A DNA stretch of 64,000 bases from Bacteroidales bacterium UBA6229 (GTDB lineage Bacteria; Bacteroidota; Bacteroidia; Bacteroidales; F082): positions 8,782 through 72,781 of the forward strand of contig DJWN01000089.1 in NCBI GenBank assembly GCA_002440975.1, in the 5' to 3' direction. This document shows, one piece after another, positions 1 to 7,843 of the stretch. The translations under genes were made by a program, and so were the position numbers. Numbering within the stretch: the first letter of the stretch is position 1; every line of letters begins with the position of its first letter. The notes beneath the pieces are model-generated. The model ran no database searches, was not told the origin of the DNA, and saw only the letters and a list, made by a program, of their open reading frames with translations.

Positions 1-1
1 T

Positions 2-256
2 TTGCTTGAGGCGGCACTAAGTCAGCGTCGCAACAGAGGACAGTCAACGCATGAATTAAAAGAAAGCTGGTACAAGCAACTATTTGAAAAATACGATATT
101 ACAGTTGATATCTTTGAGGAAAACCTTTCATTCTATAATGATGAACCTGCGGTAATGGAAAAAATCCTGGAAGAAGTGATGGCCAATCTCAGCCGGCTAC
201 AAAGTGAGTTAGACGCAGAAACTGAAGCAAAGACAAAGAGAGTCACACGCAATTAG
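2..256 (+). CDS. C-terminal part of a DUF4296 family protein (cut by window edge)
   Basis: The reading frame is open from the left edge and ends at a TAG at 254-256, so only the last 84 residues are visible; the first codon seen (TTG) is probably internal. The pattern (LEAALSQRR, then YDITVDIFEENLSFYNDEP and a helical tail) fits the end of DUF4296 proteins, small Bacteroidota lipoproteins of about 110-150 residues with no known function. The missing N-terminus should carry a lipoprotein signal. Its stop codon overlaps that of the convergent lipoprotein gene by 4 nt. Family assignment is from pattern recall only. Confidence 0.7.
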   Translation: MLEAALSQRRNRGQSTHELKESWYKQLFEKYDITVDIFEENLSFYNDEPAVMEKILEEVMANLSRLQSELDAETEAKTKRVTRN

Positions 257-678
257 CGGCTAAAGCTTGCCACCCTGTTTTCAACATTACCACCAATTTC
301 AAGGGTATAAGTGAAGCTTAACTTGTTTTCGTTGATGTACTTACCGGTTCCTGCCACCCTCCAACCCGCACCAATCAACTGATCTTCAACAATTAATGAG
401 TTAGACACCACCAATCCGTCGGCATTGGCTCCGGAACCGGCAAAATTGCGTAGTATTACCATAGACGAATTCGAGGAATTGCGGTCAATGTTAACCTCAT
501 AATTCAGCTTTAAATCAGGTTCATTATCAGTATTATCAGTAACCGACCAGCTGCCCAGATACTTACTTACAGCATCTGTGCTGCCACCCGGAATGTCAAT
601 TTCCTCATCGAGGGCACAACTGTTCAAACTTAGCATGGCCACAACAATTACTAACAGATACAAAGGAAATGTCTTCAT
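253..678 (-). CDS. Hypothetical lipoprotein, 141 aa
   Basis: The N-terminus is a lipoprotein signal: MKTF, a hydrophobic stretch, then the lipobox LNSC with the acylated Cys at about residue 21. The mature part (about 120 residues) has alternating hydrophobic residues typical of a small beta-sandwich or lipocalin-like fold (YLGSWSVTDN near the start, KLSFTYTLEIGG near the end). The motif GSWSVTDN resembles small Bacteroidota lipoproteins with a lipocalin-like start, but no family can be named. It lies 18 nt after the thioredoxin-like gene on the same strand and may be cotranscribed with it. Its stop overlaps the stop of the DUF4296 gene. Confidence 0.8.
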   Translation of the reverse strand: MKTFPLYLLVIVVAMLSLNSCALDEEIDIPGGSTDAVSKYLGSWSVTDNTDNEPDLKLNYEVNIDRNSSNSSMVILRNFAGSGANADGLVVSNSLIVEDQLIGAGWRVAGTGKYINENKLSFTYTLEIGGNVENRVASFSR

Positions 679-696
679 AATTAAGGAATTGAAGTA

Positions 697-1482
697 CTAC
701 CTGACGATAAATGCCGCTCTGTGTAATACTTTGTGATTAGTTTCTAACACTACAAAATAAGTGCCAGAGGACAAATCAGAAACAGGAAGTTCGATATAAT
801 TTTCTCCGGCTGAAGCTGAAATTTCAGTCTGAGACACCAAGGCTCCTGCTCTATTGAATAATTTCCAGATTACTGATGCAGAATAATCCAGGTTAAATAC
901 CAAACGAGCCTCATTCGATGCCGGATTAGGATACACAAAGGCATCCCTGGCTTGTTGAACTTCTGAGCTCCCTACCAGCATACCACCTGCCTCAATCACA
1001 GCATTGGTGATGTTTTCGACTGTTGGCTCCCAAACGTAATTATTAAAAATTTGGCCATCGGGAGTAAGGATAAAAACTGTTGGATAGGAAGTAGTTTCGT
1101 ACAGTTCAAAAGCGGCATTACCTCCACCTTCCAGTCCGCTGGATAAGGGCATAAACAACTGATAAATATCCGCAAATTGTGCTACCTGATAATTGGTGCC
1201 ATTATAATTTACTCCATAAAAATAAACATTGCCCTGATTTTCTCCAAAATTTGCATACGCCTCTTGAAAATCAGGGGCAAATATTTGGCAGGGGCCACAA
1301 GAAGTTGAGAAAAAATTAATGACGACAATTTTTCCATCCTCAAGCAGTGGAAACAATTCAATCATTTCGCTATCAATGGTTTTCACCGTAAAATCAATTG
1401 GTTCATCAATTTGAACCTGACTTTTAAGTGAATTTGCAACCATGAGGCTGATGAATACTAAAAGAGATAGATATCTTACCAT
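697..1482 (-). CDS. Secreted TlpA/thioredoxin-like protein with T9SS type A sorting domain
   Basis: A signal peptide (MVRYLSLLVFISLMVANSLKS) is followed by a thioredoxin fold of the TlpA/AhpC-TSA type. The redox motif is C62-G-P-C65 in TSCGPCQ, and the cis-proline region is in TTSYPTVFIL. The last 80 or so residues (VYPNPASNEA ... LSSGTYFVVLE) are a type A T9SS C-terminal domain, so the protein should cross the outer membrane and be attached to the surface or released. The start is the ATG at 1480-1482; a longer reading would need the TTG at 1489-1491. The substrate of the disulfide activity is not evident. It is immediately upstream of the 141-aa lipoprotein. Confidence 0.85.
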   Translation of the reverse strand: MVRYLSLLVFISLMVANSLKSQVQIDEPIDFTVKTIDSEMIELFPLLEDGKIVVINFFSTSCGPCQIFAPDFQEAYANFGENQGNVYFYGVNYNGTNYQVAQFADIYQLFMPLSSGLEGGGNAAFELYETTSYPTVFILTPDGQIFNNYVWEPTVENITNAVIEAGGMLVGSSEVQQARDAFVYPNPASNEARLVFNLDYSASVIWKLFNRAGALVSQTEISASAGENYIELPVSDLSSGTYFVVLETNHKVLHRAAFIVR

Positions 1483-1580
1483 TTGCTTCAATTTTTCATT
1501 CGATCATTAGAATAAGTTGCAAATTTAACTAATTCATTGTGAATTATTCACAATAAATAAATTTTTAGATCAAAAAAGCT

Positions 1581-2426
1581 CTAAATTGATGAACAGCCTT
1601 TCAGCACCTCCAAAACCTTATCAGCCAGGCGGCTAGCTCCAATCCTGAAGTATGATTTATTCAACCATTCCTCGCCCAGTATGGTCTTTACTAATAGGTA
1701 ATACTGATAAGCTGTTGCCGGATCAGCAATGCCTCCGGCTGGTTTAAAGCCAACTTTTTTTCCTGTTTTTTCTTTATACTCCCTGATGGTATCCAGCATG
1801 ATGATGGCTGCTTCGAGTGTTGCAGCGGGTTGTACTTTACCTGTTGAGGTTTTAAGAAAATCAGCTCCTGCAAGTAATGCTAATTCACTGGCTTTTCTGA
1901 TGTTGGCAACAGTTTTTAGTTCTCCGGTTTCGAGTATAACCTTCAGGTGTGCTTTGCCACAATTTTCTTTTACCGCCTTAATTTCCTCAAAGACCTCCTG
2001 ATGCTTTCCCTGTAAAAATTTACCCCTCGAAATCACCATATCCACCTCATCAGCTCCAGAACTTACTGCAAATCGAACCTCCGCGAGTTTAAGATCGAGA
2101 GGCATTTGTCCGGATGGGAATCCACAGGCAACAGTAGCCACATCTATTCCAGAGCCTTTCATCAATCCCTTAACCTGCTCAACAAAAGGGCTGTAAATAC
2201 ATAGCGCAGCCACAGTATGACCACTTCTTTGATAAGCCAGAGCACGCTTACAAAAATCAGTGATGCTGTTTTCGTTATCCGTAGCCTCAAGCGTGGTTAG
2301 GTCGATATATCCAAAAAGTTGTGGTAAAATAGTTTTAAATTCGGCTTCATCCAGTGCAGCTTTTGTTATTGATTCAATACGCTGCTGAAGAGAAGCTGAA
2401 GAAAAAGGATAAGCTGAAAATTCCAT
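1581..2426 (-). CDS. deoC: Deoxyribose-phosphate aldolase
   Basis: Class I aldolase that splits 2-deoxyribose 5-phosphate into glyceraldehyde 3-phosphate and acetaldehyde in deoxynucleoside catabolism; cytoplasmic. The Schiff-base lysine is K192 in DFLKTSTGK. Other DeoC landmarks are EVDMVISRGKF, the KVILETGEL strand, and GFKPAGGIAD near the C-terminus, where the second active-site Lys lies. At 281 residues it matches the longer DeoC form. I chose the ATG at 2424-2426 (MEFSAYPF); an in-frame ATG nine codons upstream is possible. An exact TAnnTTTG element lies at 2443-2450 (minus strand), which favours the shorter start with a short leader. Confidence 0.93.
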   Translation of the reverse strand: MEFSAYPFSSASLQQRIESITKAALDEAEFKTILPQLFGYIDLTTLEATDNENSITDFCKRALAYQRSGHTVAALCIYSPFVEQVKGLMKGSGIDVATVACGFPSGQMPLDLKLAEVRFAVSSGADEVDMVISRGKFLQGKHQEVFEEIKAVKENCGKAHLKVILETGELKTVANIRKASELALLAGADFLKTSTGKVQPAATLEAAIIMLDTIREYKEKTGKKVGFKPAGGIADPATAYQYYLLVKTILGEEWLNKSYFRIGASRLADKVLEVLKGCSSI

Positions 2427-2442
2427 AAAAAGTATTTTGATG

Positions 2443-2450
2443 CAAAAATA
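2443..2450 (-). promoter_or_regulatory. Candidate -7 promoter element for deoC
   Basis: Reads TATTTTTG on the minus strand, an exact match to the Bacteroidota -7 consensus TAnnTTTG, 17 nt before the chosen deoC start. No convincing -33 TTG was seen at the usual distance, so this is tentative. Confidence 0.35.
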
Positions 2451-2480
2451 CATTTTTCCCTTCTCACATCCAGTTGAGGC

Positions 2481-2498
2481 TTATCCGATTTCGGATAA
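2481..2498. promoter_or_regulatory. Perfect palindrome, candidate operator between deoC and the zinc-ribbon gene
   Basis: TTATCCGA-tt-TCGGATAA: two 8-base arms that are perfect inverted repeats around a 2-nt centre. It lies in the divergent intergenic region, about 55 nt before the deoC start and about 160 nt upstream of the expected start site of the sigma-54-like promoter. This is typical placement for a dimeric regulator site. The protein that binds it is unknown. Confidence 0.5.
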
Positions 2499-2626
2499 TC
2501 TCTACAAAAGTGGATATTTAATCCCCACAGTTTAATTGGTCATTTGTAAAAAATAATGCATTGAATATTTTATTGTTTACTGGTTATCTGCTCTTTATAC
2601 ATTTTTATCTGCTTTAAAAAACACTT

Positions 2627-2642
2627 TGGCACAAGAATTGAA
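2627..2642 (+). promoter_or_regulatory. Sigma-54-like -24/-12 promoter
   Basis: TGGCAC at 2627-2632 and TTGAA at 2638-2642 give GG-N10-GA, the correct -24/-12 spacing; only the C of the canonical -12 GC is replaced by A. The expected start site near 2653 would leave about a 16-nt leader before the ATG at 2669. A sigma-54-type regulator is encoded at 28722-30050, though nothing shows that it acts here. Confidence 0.5.
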
Positions 2643-2668
2643 AAGTAGAGGAAAAAAGATTTTCTAAA

Positions 2669-2818
2669 ATGTTTGGTTTAAAACTTTCTGCCTCGACTAA
2701 CAGAACTAAAAGATACCACAAGTATTACAAGTGCGAACGTTGTGGTTACATAAGCATTGTAAAAAATGCAAATTGCCCAATATGCACCAAAGATGGCAAG
2801 ATTATTAAAATGAAATAA
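2669..2818 (+). CDS. Small zinc-ribbon protein, 49 aa
   Basis: A 50-codon reading frame starting at ATG 2669 and ending in TAA 2816-2818. It encodes a basic N-terminus (MFGLKLSASTNRTKRYHKYY) followed by C22-x2-C25 and C36-x2-C39, two zinc knuckles typical of a rubredoxin-like or small zinc-ribbon fold. Such proteins bind Zn or Fe and often nucleic acid or a partner protein; the actual role is unknown. The sequence AGAGGAAAAAAG just before the start could serve as a ribosome binding site. The gene has a sigma-54-like promoter upstream and the 71-aa gene 5 nt downstream, then a strong terminator, so the two form a tiny operon. Confidence 0.7.
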   Translation: MFGLKLSASTNRTKRYHKYYKCERCGYISIVKNANCPICTKDGKIIKMK

Positions 2819-2823
2819 ATACA

Positions 2824-3039
2824 ATGATAGCTGAGATACAAAACATGACGATTATGAAGATTAATGATATTTACACTAAAAATGAATTAGAATCATTCGG
2901 GTTAGTTGAACGTCAGGTGAAAGATATCAATGCCAAGGTTTATCTTAATGGTTCCAAAGTATTTTTCTTCGAACCTCTAACTGACCAACAATCCTACCGC
3001 TTATACTCCATCATTAACAAGCGATCCTTTTTCTTATAA
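2824..3039 (+). CDS. Hypothetical 71-aa protein, second gene of a two-gene operon
   Basis: No family recognised. The protein has no signal peptide or membrane segment. Its core reads like a compact alpha/beta domain (MKINDIYTKNELESFGL, then NAKVYLNGSKVFFFEP). Internal ATGs at codons 8 and 11 are alternative starts; MKINDIY is a natural beginning. It follows the zinc-ribbon gene by 5 nt and is followed by a terminator at 3093-3126, so it is probably cotranscribed with it. Real coding is supported mainly by this context. Confidence 0.55.
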   Translation: MIAEIQNMTIMKINDIYTKNELESFGLVERQVKDINAKVYLNGSKVFFFEPLTDQQSYRLYSIINKRSFFL

Positions 3040-3092
3040 GCACGCTTTCACCCGAAGGCATTACGTTCTCCTTATAAAGGCAACCCGATTAA

Positions 3093-3126
3093 AAAAAGTT
3101 CCGAAACACCCGTTTCGGAACTTTTT
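3093..3126. terminator. Bidirectional intrinsic terminator
   Basis: A 15-bp perfect stem (arms 3093-3107 and 3112-3126, core AGTTCCGAAAC/GTTTCGGAACT) with a 4-nt loop. It is flanked by A-rich sequence on the left and T-rich on the right, so it can stop transcription in both directions. It lies between the convergent 71-aa gene and malQ. Confidence 0.9.
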
Positions 3127-3149
3127 AGTTTTTTGATTCGTAGTCAATG

Positions 3150-5861
3150 TTAATAGGCGGCATCCCTTCCGGAAAGGTGAACTAAATTTCGCAAATCCTG
3201 ATTAAACTGCCTGGCATGCAATAATTCATCCAATGACAAAATCATCCGGTAGCGCCATTTATTTTCAGGATCGCTGGGTACATTAATACGCTCTTTATCC
3301 GTTTGATCCCACCTGAGGTTGCCATCCATTGCCATCAAATCCTGAATTGGCAAGATAACCCACATCGCCGGTGCATATAGATGTTGATTAATGATCTCCC
3401 TGCAAATCCAGGGTTCGGCAAAGAAAGGCGGATCATCGTTATGGCCCAATATTTTGTGATAAAACCTTGCAATCTTTTCCTTATCTTCTTCCCACCAGCC
3501 TCTTATCGTGGACATATCATGTGTAGAAGTTGTACAGACACTTAGATAGGGAGCATCGGCCGGATGACCAAACTCCACCCTGGGATTTTTAGGCATGCGT
3601 TGTACTTCAAGACTGAGAATGTTTAAGCGCGACATAACTTCCGAAACTCCTTCGGGTACCATACCCAGATCTTCGCCACATACCAACATATCAGAAGCTT
3701 CCACAATGGCCGGTAACTTATTCAAGGCATGGTATTTCCAGAACTCATCATGCCTGCGATAAAAATAATGGATATACAGATCATTCAACCGATCCTTTGT
3801 CGCAGGATCCAATTCGCGATAAGCATAAGTAAAATGAAAGGCAATTCTCGGATGAAAAGCTTCGGGACGGGCATAGGGATCTTTGATAAATAATACTTCA
3901 TTCAACAATCCCATCAATCCATCCCTGATAACCAATGTTTTCCCGTCGATATCGCTGGTTTGGCCATAAGGTGTAAACTGATCATAGATTTTGCGCTGCG
4001 TATTAAAATCCTCTTTAAGCTCAAACACACCAAAATCTATCTCGTTAAGATAGGTTCGTCTCACTTCATCTTCAAACTCTCCAAAAAAGTCGTGCAAAAA
4101 GTGTCCGCGGATGTATGGCCTAGTAAATCTTTCTTCATCGAACCAAATACCCCATTCATCCAATTCGCCTGGTGTGAGTGGCAATCCAGGTTTGAAATAT
4201 CCAAGCAATCCATGCAGTGCATTGTTAGGTATTTCCCAAATCCTGAAAAAACCTAGGATATGATCAATGCGGTAGGCATCAAAATATTTCTCCATCATAC
4301 CCAATCTTTTTTTCCACCAGCTATAGCCATCCTTGGCCATTTCTTCCCAGTTGTAGGTTGGGAAACCCCAGTTTTGCCCCATCACGGCAAAATCATCAGG
4401 AGGTGCACCAGCCTGGGCGTTCAGATTGAAATAAGCGGGTTCTGTCCAGGCTTCTATGCTGTTAGGGCTAATCCCAATAGGTATATCTCCTTTTATTGCA
4501 ACCCCTTTTGAATGTGCGTAGTCAATGGCATCGCGGAGTTGTTTGTCGAGATGAAATTGAATAAAGTAATGCACTGCAATATGTTCGTGAAAATTATTGG
4601 CCGGATCGCAAAGCCTCTCAATCTTTTTTGGATCATATACGGCAAAATCATTCCACTCCCTGAAATCACTTGTTTTATACTGGTCTCTCAAGTAACAGAA
4701 TGCGGCATAAGGTTTTAGCCAGGATACATTTTCCTCAAAGAATTTTTGATATTCACTGGTCTTGCTCACCTTCGGCCAGTTTTGATCAAAAATAAGTTTA
4801 AAATAACGGGCTTTAGCCCTGAACATGGCAACATAATCTACATAACTCAGGCTGTTAAGTCGCTCCTGCAAAGCCTCAAATTCAGCTGTCTTTGCCTTGT
4901 CCTTTAGCTTCCCCATCGCCGGAAGGTGCAGATACATGGGGTGCAAAGCCATCACCGAAATGGACTTATAAGGATAAGAATCGAGCCATGAATGTGTAGC
5001 AACGGTTTCGTTAACCGGTAGTACCTGAATCATCTTTAATCCTGTAGCCACACACCAATCAACCAGCTTTCGCATATCGTTGAACTCACCCACTCCAAAA
5101 CCTTCCTCGCTTCGAAGCGAAAAAATCGGAACAGCCACACCAGCAGCCTTAAAATCACCAACAGGATAGCTGAACTTTTCGTCATTCAAAATTATCTGCA
5201 AACTTTCCGCATCAATGTGTGGCAGCGCAACAACCCGATCAGGACGCTGCTCCCAGGAAGCAATTTCGCCAGTGCTTTGATTTACAATCACATATTTATA
5301 TCGTATTTCATCAGCCAGGGCATCGCGATCCAAAGTCAATTTCCAGTAGGGGAAATCTGTATTATCCATCATGAGCGGTTTTTGCCAACTACCCAGACTT
5401 ACACCTTCGCCTGTTATTGCAAGGCAAAACCCTTTTCCAACTCTGGGAGCCAACATACGAAAGCTGATTAACTTTTGCGTGCTGAAGCGTTTCCGTTGTT
5501 TCTGAATTTTAACGGGTTTCATGATAACATCCGTGAAAACCTTGGTTTGCAATACACGTTCAGGGTCAAAATCAATATGCCAAACATCACGCAGATAAAG
5601 TTCAGCAACGGAGACCTGAGGTAATATTCGGTTGCTCCCGGTCTCCCAATGGATTGTTCCGTTTGCCTCCTGCACAAAATACTTGTATTCGCAGGGCAGT
5701 CCTTCATCGAGATCAAATGTAGCCACCCACAATTCGTTTCCAATGTATTCCATTCTTAGTGCAAACTCTGGAATCCATTCGCCCAAAGATTCATGCTGTC
5801 CGGAGATGCAAAGCTGTTGTCCCCAACTACTTTTAAAGCTGATGCTAAGGCTGATTTTCAT
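3150..5861 (-). CDS. malQ: 4-alpha-glucanotransferase with N-terminal starch-binding domains (GH77)
   Basis: Amylomaltase/disproportionating enzyme that transfers alpha-1,4-glucan segments in maltodextrin and glycogen metabolism; no signal peptide, so cytoplasmic. The first ~260 residues look like two CBM20-type modules (SWGQQLCISGQHESLGEW; later CLAITGEGVSLGSWQ), followed by a GH77 barrel beginning near PIFSLRSEEGFGVGEF. Catalytic residues are D533 (nucleophile, AYRIDHILGFFR), E730 (acid/base, VCGEDLGM) and D782 (TSTHDMST). The 903-residue length suits the long GH77 form with two CBM20 modules. The start at 5859-5861 (MKISLSISF) was chosen because the first module begins there; an ATG 26 codons upstream gives an unlikely extension. 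It stands alone on this strand behind a 168-nt gap. Confidence 0.93.
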   Translation of the reverse strand: MKISLSISFKSSWGQQLCISGQHESLGEWIPEFALRMEYIGNELWVATFDLDEGLPCEYKYFVQEANGTIHWETGSNRILPQVSVAELYLRDVWHIDFDPERVLQTKVFTDVIMKPVKIQKQRKRFSTQKLISFRMLAPRVGKGFCLAITGEGVSLGSWQKPLMMDNTDFPYWKLTLDRDALADEIRYKYVIVNQSTGEIASWEQRPDRVVALPHIDAESLQIILNDEKFSYPVGDFKAAGVAVPIFSLRSEEGFGVGEFNDMRKLVDWCVATGLKMIQVLPVNETVATHSWLDSYPYKSISVMALHPMYLHLPAMGKLKDKAKTAEFEALQERLNSLSYVDYVAMFRAKARYFKLIFDQNWPKVSKTSEYQKFFEENVSWLKPYAAFCYLRDQYKTSDFREWNDFAVYDPKKIERLCDPANNFHEHIAVHYFIQFHLDKQLRDAIDYAHSKGVAIKGDIPIGISPNSIEAWTEPAYFNLNAQAGAPPDDFAVMGQNWGFPTYNWEEMAKDGYSWWKKRLGMMEKYFDAYRIDHILGFFRIWEIPNNALHGLLGYFKPGLPLTPGELDEWGIWFDEERFTRPYIRGHFLHDFFGEFEDEVRRTYLNEIDFGVFELKEDFNTQRKIYDQFTPYGQTSDIDGKTLVIRDGLMGLLNEVLFIKDPYARPEAFHPRIAFHFTYAYRELDPATKDRLNDLYIHYFYRRHDEFWKYHALNKLPAIVEASDMLVCGEDLGMVPEGVSEVMSRLNILSLEVQRMPKNPRVEFGHPADAPYLSVCTTSTHDMSTIRGWWEEDKEKIARFYHKILGHNDDPPFFAEPWICREIINQHLYAPAMWVILPIQDLMAMDGNLRWDQTDKERINVPSDPENKWRYRMILSLDELLHARQFNQDLRNLVHLSGRDAAY

Positions 5862-6029
5862 TTCAGATGAAATTAGAAGGTTAGAGTGTGTTTGTTTGTA
5901 ACACTTGGTAAAGTTCGTGTTTTTTGGGCTTAAGCACAATACTTAAACACAAAAATTTCGTGATGAAAGGGCTAAAAAGTTAAAAAAACGGAGAAAGGAC
6001 ATTTAAACGAAAAAACTCACAATTTCGGA

Positions 6030-7202
6030 TCAGCTCCTAAGTTGTTTAACAGCCTTAACCATAGCTTCTTCCAACATTTCATTGACAGTATCTTCGTTTC
6101 CGGCTCCATCCACTTCAAAAAAGATCGTTTGCTTTTTATAATACTCGATAACTGGTTTGGTTTTCTTTTCGTATTCGTCCAAACGATTAAGTATCATATC
6201 GGTAGAAGTATCGTAAGGGCGTTTCCTGTCAGTTTTTCCTCTGTCGTTCAATCGTTTGATGGCATCAAGTGTAGAAAGCTTGAGGTTGAGCATACAGGAT
6301 ACTCTTGAGTTTATCCTTCGGAGTAATCCGTCCAGGATATAAGCCTGCACTACAGTACGCGGAAAACCTTTGAAGACAAAACCGGCAGCTGAAGGATGTT
6401 GATGAATTTTCTTCTCGATCAACCGGATAGCAATTTCATCCGGAACAATCTCACCGCGATCCATGTATGGTTTTGCAATTTGGCCAATTTCGGTATTTCC
6501 GGCTATCTCTTTACGCAACAATTTGCCTGTACTAATATATACCAGGTTGTGTTTTCGGGCAAGCAATTCGCCCTGGGTTCCTTTTCCGGAACCAGGCTTA
6601 CCGAGCAATACCACATTGAAGAAATCCTGTTTCATCGTGCTTTCGATGGTATCTACCAAATTACCGAAAATCGTCTCTATCGATCCAACACCTTCTATTG
6701 GAAAATACTTGTTTTTTTCTTTGTAAAACTCAATTACAGGCTTGGTTTTATTTTCATACTCCTCAAGCCTAACTTTGATCACTTCCATGGTATCATCAGC
6801 CCGTCCGCCTACTTTAGCACGCTCGAGCATCCTGTTTATCAGCTCATCTTTGGGCACTTCGAGGCTTAACATACAAGTGAGGCTGGTGTTCATTTTTGAG
6901 AGCAAACCTTCGAGTATATAAGCCTGAACCACTGTACGCGGAAAACCATCAAAAAGAATTCCGGCTGTATTCAGGTTCATCGTTACTCTTTTTTCAATAA
7001 TCTGTACGATGATATCATCAGGCACAAGGCCTCCTTTTTCGATAATTCCTTTGGCTTCTTTTCCAAGCTCCGTTTGGTTAGCAATTTCTTCTCTCAGAAT
7101 ATCTCCTGTTGAGATATAGGTCAGGTTATACTTTTTGAGCAACAGCTTGCTTTGTGTTCCTTTCCCGGCTCCGGGAGGGCCAAATAATGCGATATTCAGC
7201 AT
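6030..7202 (-). CDS. adk: Tandem double adenylate kinase (two Adk domains in one chain)
   Basis: Adenylate kinase (ATP + AMP = 2 ADP), normally about 190 residues; here 390 because two complete domains are fused. Domain 1 (1-189) has P-loop GPPGAGKGT at 8-16, D85 in FDGFPRT, and a short LID with GRADDT. Domain 2 (190-390) has P-loop GKPGSGKGT at 201-209, but the aspartate before GFPRT is K278 (FKGFPRT) and the LID reads KRPYDT instead of GRADDT. FPRTVVQAYIL and YENKTKPVIE/YEKKTKPVIE are repeated almost unchanged, so the duplication is clear. Domain 1 looks fully active; domain 2 may be inactive, altered or regulatory. hpt lies 19 nt upstream on the same strand, so both belong to a purine-nucleotide operon. 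Confidence 0.93.
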   Translation of the reverse strand: MLNIALFGPPGAGKGTQSKLLLKKYNLTYISTGDILREEIANQTELGKEAKGIIEKGGLVPDDIIVQIIEKRVTMNLNTAGILFDGFPRTVVQAYILEGLLSKMNTSLTCMLSLEVPKDELINRMLERAKVGGRADDTMEVIKVRLEEYENKTKPVIEFYKEKNKYFPIEGVGSIETIFGNLVDTIESTMKQDFFNVVLLGKPGSGKGTQGELLARKHNLVYISTGKLLRKEIAGNTEIGQIAKPYMDRGEIVPDEIAIRLIEKKIHQHPSAAGFVFKGFPRTVVQAYILDGLLRRINSRVSCMLNLKLSTLDAIKRLNDRGKTDRKRPYDTSTDMILNRLDEYEKKTKPVIEYYKKQTIFFEVDGAGNEDTVNEMLEEAMVKAVKQLRS

Positions 7203-7221
7203 GTTAAAAATTTGATGGTTT

Positions 7222-7758
7222 TTATGAAATTACTTTATAAATATCAGGCAGGTTGCGGGCATGTTCGTTATAATCGAGACCATAACCAATAATGAAGTCA
7301 TTGGGAATTTCGAGCCCCACATAATCTACTTCGTAATCATATTTAAATGCTTTGGGCTTGAACAACATCGTCGCTATTTTTACTTCATTCGCCTCAAGCT
7401 TGATCAGCTTATCGATGGTATATCTAAGCGTTAAACCTGTATCAACAATATCCTCAATCAGGATAATATTTCGTCCGTGAACGGAATGATCAAGGCCAAT
7501 CAATTCGCGCACCACATGCGTTGAGCTGGTACCTAAATAAGAAGACAACTTAACAAAGGAAATCTCACATTCTATTTCCAGATGCTTAAACAGCTCGGCA
7601 GCAAACATAAACGCCCCGTTCAATACAACCAAAAACAAGGGATTTTTTCCGGCCATATCGCGATTCAACTGATCGGCAACCTTTTTTATCGCTCTTTCAA
7701 TCTGATCCTGAGGTATGTATAGGTCAAACTCCTTGTCGTGTACGCGAATAATGCTCAT
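7222..7758 (-). CDS. hpt: Hypoxanthine phosphoribosyltransferase
   Basis: Purine salvage enzyme converting hypoxanthine (or guanine) plus PRPP to IMP (or GMP); cytoplasmic. The PRPP-binding loop is IILIEDIVDTGLTL, with the acidic pair and the DTGxT phosphate loop. Other landmarks are LVVLNGAFMFAAEL near the N-terminus and FIIGYGLDYNEHARNLP near the C-terminus, the base-binding and flexible part. At 178 residues it has the usual length. It is the first gene of an hpt-adk operon, preceded by a good -7 element. Confidence 0.95.
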   Translation of the reverse strand: MSIIRVHDKEFDLYIPQDQIERAIKKVADQLNRDMAGKNPLFLVVLNGAFMFAAELFKHLEIECEISFVKLSSYLGTSSTHVVRELIGLDHSVHGRNIILIEDIVDTGLTLRYTIDKLIKLEANEVKIATMLFKPKAFKYDYEVDYVGLEIPNDFIIGYGLDYNEHARNLPDIYKVIS

Positions 7759-7799
7759 ACAAATCTATTTTATGGAAACTGGTTCCGGTTTCGAACCAA

Positions 7800-7826
7800 C
7801 AAAGATAAGGAATGTTATCTTGGCAA
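7800..7826 (-). promoter_or_regulatory. Candidate promoter of the hpt-adk operon
   Basis: On the minus strand the -7 element TATCTTTG (7807-7800) matches TAnnTTTG exactly, with TTG at 7826-7824 as a possible -33 element 16 nt upstream, slightly closer than usual. It would give a leader of about 35 nt before hpt. Confidence 0.5.
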
Positions 7827-7843
7827 GTGTTTTAAATCATTAA

